The notes beneath the pieces are model-generated. The model was not told the DNA's origin. It was given only the letters and a program-made list of their open reading frames with translations, and did not search any database. Below are positions 23,605-25,982 of a stretch of DNA of 25,982 nt, piece after piece. Made by a program: the position numbers and the translations under genes. Source of the stretch: an uncultured Anaerotruncus sp. (GTDB taxonomy: Bacteria > Bacillota > Clostridia > Oscillospirales > CAG-272); the NCBI GenBank assembly GCA_905210995.1, contig CAJLZE010000032.1:1-25982 (forward strand), in the 5' to 3' direction. Each line of letters opens with the position of its first letter. Within the stretch, counting starts at the first letter, position 1.

Positions 23605-23699
23605 TACATGATACATTATAATCGATTACTCTTTGGTTGTCAAACGGCGAAATAAACAAAGATTTATGCACCTTTTGTTCAACCTGCACAACGCGCAAC
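23605..23699 (-). repeat. Direct repeat D, copy 1 (promoter region of the solute-binding protein)
   Basis: These 95 bases match 25888-25982 with a single difference (A at 23644, G at 25927). They include the complete promoter. The second copy runs to the window edge, so the repeat may be longer than visible only if the match continued; at copy 1 it is followed by unrelated-looking DNA. Confidence 0.92.
23615..23643 (-). promoter_or_regulatory. Promoter of the solute-binding protein gene
   Basis: Minus strand TTGACA (23638-23643), 17 bases, TATAAT (23615-23620): perfect consensus, about 45 bases before the GTG start. The spacer holds AATCGATT, a possible palindromic regulator site. Confidence 0.85.
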
Positions 23700-23756
23700 A
23701 CCGTGAACGTAAGAACAGCAGGCAGTAAGCCCAACGAGCCGTTCGCGATACGGCTT

Positions 23757-23888
23757 TCAGTAGATCTCGCCTGCCGGTATGCCGCCAAAATGACCGTGAT
23801 GGCCGACCTCAATCATCCTAAGGATGTTGCGGCGGCACAGATACGCGGTCAGTTCCAGACGGAGCAGATCAGCTGTTTGCTTTTTCAT
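23757..23888 (-). pseudogene. Transketolase N-terminal subunit, 5' fragment
   Basis: Forty-three codons start at an ATG (23888) with AAAGGATC nine bases upstream, overlapping the end of the rpiB-like gene by 20 bases. The product reads LRLELTAYLCRRNILRMIE then VGHHGHFGG, which resembles the start of split transketolase N-terminal subunits (...CRRDIL.MI...AGSGHPGGS). After GG the likeness stops and a TGA follows. Family members need about 270-280 residues, so this is a remnant cut off at the junction with the duplicated promoter region. It shows that the rpiB-like gene once led a pentose/tetrose phosphate operon. Confidence 0.6.
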
Positions 23889-24309
23889 ATTCGTAGATCC
23901 TTTCAATCTTGGGGGCGGAACGGGAGTTGGGATCGAAGGTGCAGCTGAGGTATTCCTTGACCATCATCTTGGCGACTTCGATGCCGGTGACCTGAGCGCC
24001 GATGGTGATGATGTTGGCGTTGTTGCTCAGCTGAGCGCGCTGGGCCTGATACACGTTGTTGACAACGGCAGCGTAAGCGCCCTTGACCTTGTTGGCGGCG
24101 ATCATGACGCCGATGCCGGTGCCGCAGAAGAGGATGCCGCGGTCATACTTGCCGGAGGCCACGGCCTCGGCAACTTTGATAGCGGTGTTGGCGTAGATGG
24201 GATCGTCACTGCCGAAATCGGCGCATTCGTGACCGAGGGATTCAACATAGGCAATCATCTGCTGCTTCAGAGCAGTTGCATTGGGATCGCAGCCGACTGC
24301 AAGCTTCAT
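23869..24309 (-). CDS. RpiB/LacA/LacB-family sugar-phosphate isomerase
   Basis: A 146-residue protein of the RpiB family, which interconverts aldose and ketose phosphates such as ribose 5-phosphate and ribulose 5-phosphate. It has the start strand KLAVGCD (2-8), the conserved GILFCGTGIGVMIAANKVKG (58-77) with the catalytic-type Cys62, and NNANIITIGAQVTGIEVAKMMV. Two usual active-site positions differ: Pro9 replaces the His of the GCDH motif, and Ser95/Asn96 stand where RpiB has its ring-opening His. This suggests an open-chain or unusual sugar phosphate (as in tetrulose phosphate isomerases), or loss of activity. The ATG at 24309 is favoured over 24321, which would leave no room for a ribosome site (AAAGGA). 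Its promoter region is displaced by the transposase unit. Ile is encoded almost only by ATC. Confidence 0.85.
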   Translation of the reverse strand: MKLAVGCDPNATALKQQMIAYVESLGHECADFGSDDPIYANTAIKVAEAVASGKYDRGILFCGTGIGVMIAANKVKGAYAAVVNNVYQAQRAQLSNNANIITIGAQVTGIEVAKMMVKEYLSCTFDPNSRSAPKIERIYEYEKANS

Positions 24310-24446
24310 TTTGAATACCATCCTTTCTAAAATGCTTTGTTTGTGCTTGTATATACAAGTTATTAGTGCCTCGAGCAAAATACGAAAAACGAAGTAGTAT
24401 AAAGACAAAACGGCTCGAGGAAAAACGAATTGTCACTACAAAAGTA

Positions 24447-24475
24447 TAGAAAACGGTCACCAACTGTGGTATAAT
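24447..24475 (+). promoter_or_regulatory. Transposase promoter
   Basis: TAGAAA (24447-24452), 17 bases, TATAAT (24470-24475) with extended -10 TG at 24467-24468. Confidence 0.6.
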
Positions 24476-24505
24476 ATAGGTGCAAGAAATCCATAGCCAA
24501 AGGAG

Positions 24506-25786
24506 ATGACCGTTATCTATCGACAGTTAATTATGAACGACATTGCATCGTTCACAAGTCAGCCCAAAGCAAGATTCTACGATGGGCTGTTCATGCATCT
24601 GAATTTGGACAGCTTTCCCGAGCGTTTGTATGCCAAAGGACGTCAGGGATATTCCCGCCACGCGATGCTCCGTGCGGGAATCGTCATGAAGTGCGAATGC
24701 TTTGAATATATCACCGACTTGGTGGACTATTTGAACAACAACCTGCTGATCGCCTATTATTGCGGCTTCGACATTACGAAAAAGTTGCCTGAATATCACA
24801 CATTTGATCGGTTCTTTAACCGGATAAATCATGATTTGTTGGTGGAGGTCATGAAAACACAGGTGAAGGAACTTTACGAAATGGGTGTTTTGGATGCATC
24901 TTTTATTGCTCTCGATTCTACGCCGATGGAAGCAAACACCAAGCAGAACAACCCAAAATCCTTTGCCCAGCGGAAATTCGATCCCGAAAACCACCCGACC
25001 TGCGACCAGGACTGTGCCTTGGGCGTACATACCGCATCCAATCAGCAGAACGAGAAGAAAACCACTTTCTATTGGGGGTATAAATGTCACATTCTCGTGG
25101 ACTGTATGACCGGTCTCCCCATATGCGAAATGACAACGGGAGCCAATGTCGCCGACTCTACGGTCGCCATTGAAATGCTTGAAAAAGCCAATCGCATCAT
25201 CCCCCTCAAAGAGTGTACTTTCATCGCCGACAAGGGCTACGATGTCAAGGCGATCTACAACACCGTCAAGGATGTTTACGATGGCGACTGCGTCATTCCT
25301 TTGAACACGCGGCACACCAAGAATCAGAGTAAGCTCCCGAACGGTACCGTTCTATGTGAAGCCGGCCTGGTCATGCACAAGTCCGGAAAGAACCGGACCG
25401 GCGGACGGCTTCGGCAGAAATACTGTTGTCCTTACAGGACTTCCAAGGACGATACTGCTTGCCCTTGTCAGCATAAGTGCTTTTTCAACGGTAAGATGAA
25501 TCGCGGCTTTACCAAGTATGTCTCGCTTCCCGACGATTACCGTCTTTCCATCGACCGCTCCTCTCTTTCTTTCAAGAAAATCTATGCTCTCCGTAGCGAG
25601 ATTGAACGTTACAATGCCCGTTTCAAACGTACCGGGCAGGAGCGTTTATGGGTCAAGTCGCAGCACGCTGCCGCCAATTTGGCCACCCTCGCTCACATTG
25701 CTCTCCTTGCTGTTGCCTCTGCTGCAGTTCATTCCCACAAGTCGTCCCTTATGCGTTCCCTCAAATCCTCCAAGCGTTTCGCCTGA
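24506..25786 (+). CDS. IS1182-family-like DDE transposase
   Basis: A 426-residue transposase. The N-terminal DUF772-type domain (about 25-110) includes HAMLRAGIVMKCE and LPEYHTFDRFFNR. The DDE catalytic core has Asp137 in FIALDSTPMEAN, Asp242 in FIADKGYD and Glu365 in ALRSEIERYNARFKR. A Cys cluster (about 307-325, CCPYRTSKDDTACPC) may bind zinc. It is intact and may be active. The start is uncertain: AAAGGAG directly abuts the ATG at 24506, too close to serve it, while the next ATG at 24533 is more than 20 bases away. The first reading is given. It lies divergently from the rpiB-like gene. Codon use (ATC for Ile) differs from the interior of the window. Confidence 0.92.
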   Translation: MTVIYRQLIMNDIASFTSQPKARFYDGLFMHLNLDSFPERLYAKGRQGYSRHAMLRAGIVMKCECFEYITDLVDYLNNNLLIAYYCGFDITKKLPEYHTFDRFFNRINHDLLVEVMKTQVKELYEMGVLDASFIALDSTPMEANTKQNNPKSFAQRKFDPENHPTCDQDCALGVHTASNQQNEKKTTFYWGYKCHILVDCMTGLPICEMTTGANVADSTVAIEMLEKANRIIPLKECTFIADKGYDVKAIYNTVKDVYDGDCVIPLNTRHTKNQSKLPNGTVLCEAGLVMHKSGKNRTGGRLRQKYCCPYRTSKDDTACPCQHKCFFNGKMNRGFTKYVSLPDDYRLSIDRSSLSFKKIYALRSEIERYNARFKRTGQERLWVKSQHAAANLATLAHIALLAVASAAVHSHKSSLMRSLKSSKRFA

Positions 25787-25810
25787 TTCTTTCTCTTAAT
25801 CCGTTTTTTC

Positions 25811-25833
25811 GCCTCCTGATCGGGGGCTTTCTT
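25811..25833 (+). terminator. Terminator of the transposase gene
   Basis: The stem GCCTCC (25811-25816) / GGGGGC (25822-25827), with one wobble pair, is followed by TTTCTT, 25 bases after the transposase stop. Confidence 0.6.
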
Positions 25834-25887
25834 GCGTTGCGCTGAATTGCGGGCTTATTTCTGCAAATGGGATTTTGCTCATGTCAC

Positions 25888-25982
25888 TACATGATACATT
25901 ATAATCGATTACTCTTTGGTTGTCAAGCGGCGAAATAAACAAAGATTTATGCACCTTTTGTTCAACCTGCACAACGCGCAAC
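25888..25982 (-). repeat. Direct repeat D, copy 2, open at the window edge
   Basis: Second copy of 23605-23699 with one difference, carrying the same TTGACA-17-TATAAT promoter on the minus strand (25898-25926). It points into the insertion sequence and, beyond it, the rpiB-like gene. The copy reaches the last base of the window. Confidence 0.92.

Larger units (their letters stand above)
24373..25880 (+). mobile_element. IS1182-like insertion sequence (boundaries tentative)
   Basis: A transposase gene is flanked by the inverted nonamers GAGCAAAAT (24373-24381) and ATTTTGCTC (25872-25880); the match extends to 11 of 13 bases. This gives an element of 1508 bases. No target duplication is evident at these ends. 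A separate ten-base direct repeat TGTCACTACA (24431-24440 and 25882-25891) offers alternative limits. Confidence 0.5.

Noticed and set aside
23573..23812. Longer solute-binding protein starting at 23812
   Set aside because: The added stretch would run through a consensus promoter and lack a signal peptide at its start; the GTG at 23572 has AAGGAG and is followed at once by a lipoprotein signal.
1..25982. Prophage, because of the S24 repressor, the sigma-like protein and the transposase
   Set aside because: No integrase, terminase, capsid or tail genes are present; the surrounding genes are ordinary metabolic and transport genes.

Overview
The window looks like chromosomal DNA of an anaerobic, Gram-positive Clostridia bacterium, probably an uncultured gut Oscillospirales or Christensenellales relative. 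The signs are strong Shine-Dalgarno sites, many near-consensus TTGACA-17-TATAAT promoters, hairpin terminators with T-runs, an NPxTG-type wall-anchor signal, lipoprotein signals, and the Clostridia-type families DUF6179 and DUF6323. The taxon is inferred from these features; no rRNA or tRNA is present.

Layout. 1-1050: a broken chimera of a PHP-domain gene and a DUF4432 (aldose-epimerase-like) gene, ended by a strong bidirectional terminator. 1074-5692 (minus): a heterodimeric ABC exporter pair with its own consensus promoter, and an AraC-type regulator upstream. 5925-7634 (plus): a lipoprotein with a metallo-beta-lactamase domain. 7640-9302 (minus): two overlapping genes of unknown function (DUF6179/DUF6323-like). 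9363-9748 (plus): a promoter, a highly structured non-coding RNA candidate and a 21-bp terminator. 9767-11509 (minus): a secreted GLUG-type repeat protein with a cell-wall sorting signal. 11510-12335: gene-less and repeat-rich. 12390-14926 (minus): a GH36-like alpha-galactosidase and a histidinol-phosphatase-type PHP enzyme in one operon, divergent from a glycerophosphodiesterase-like gene (15063-15851). 15852-16457: gene-less and repeat-rich again, sharing two repeat families with 11.9-12.3 kb. 16458-17822 (minus): a MATE exporter behind a structured leader that looks like a guanidine-IV-type riboswitch. 18057-20637 (minus): an S24/LexA-like repressor and an ABC-F ATPase in one operon. 21012-21737 (plus): a sigma-region-4-like protein and a tiny membrane protein. 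22070-23572 (minus): an extracellular solute-binding lipoprotein. 23757-25982: an rpiB-like gene overlapping a truncated transketolase start, then an IS1182-like transposase, then a second copy of the solute-binding-protein promoter region.

How parts fit together. The GH36, PHP, glycerophosphodiesterase, solute-binding protein and AraC genes suggest a saccharide-scavenging lifestyle. The ABC exporter, MATE exporter and ABC-F ATPase form a toxin/antibiotic-tolerance layer, and each has a visible control device: a dedicated promoter, a candidate riboswitch, and linkage to a LexA-like repressor.

The most interesting regulatory spot is 20.70-20.83 kb. There, two perfect promoters face each other, and a perfect 11-bp inverted repeat overlaps one of them, between the S24 repressor and the sigma-like gene. 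The two window ends (1-1050 and 23.75-25.9 kb) hold broken sugar-metabolism genes whose codon choice (almost only ATC for Ile) differs from the interior. They may be rearranged or acquired DNA, or assembly chimeras.
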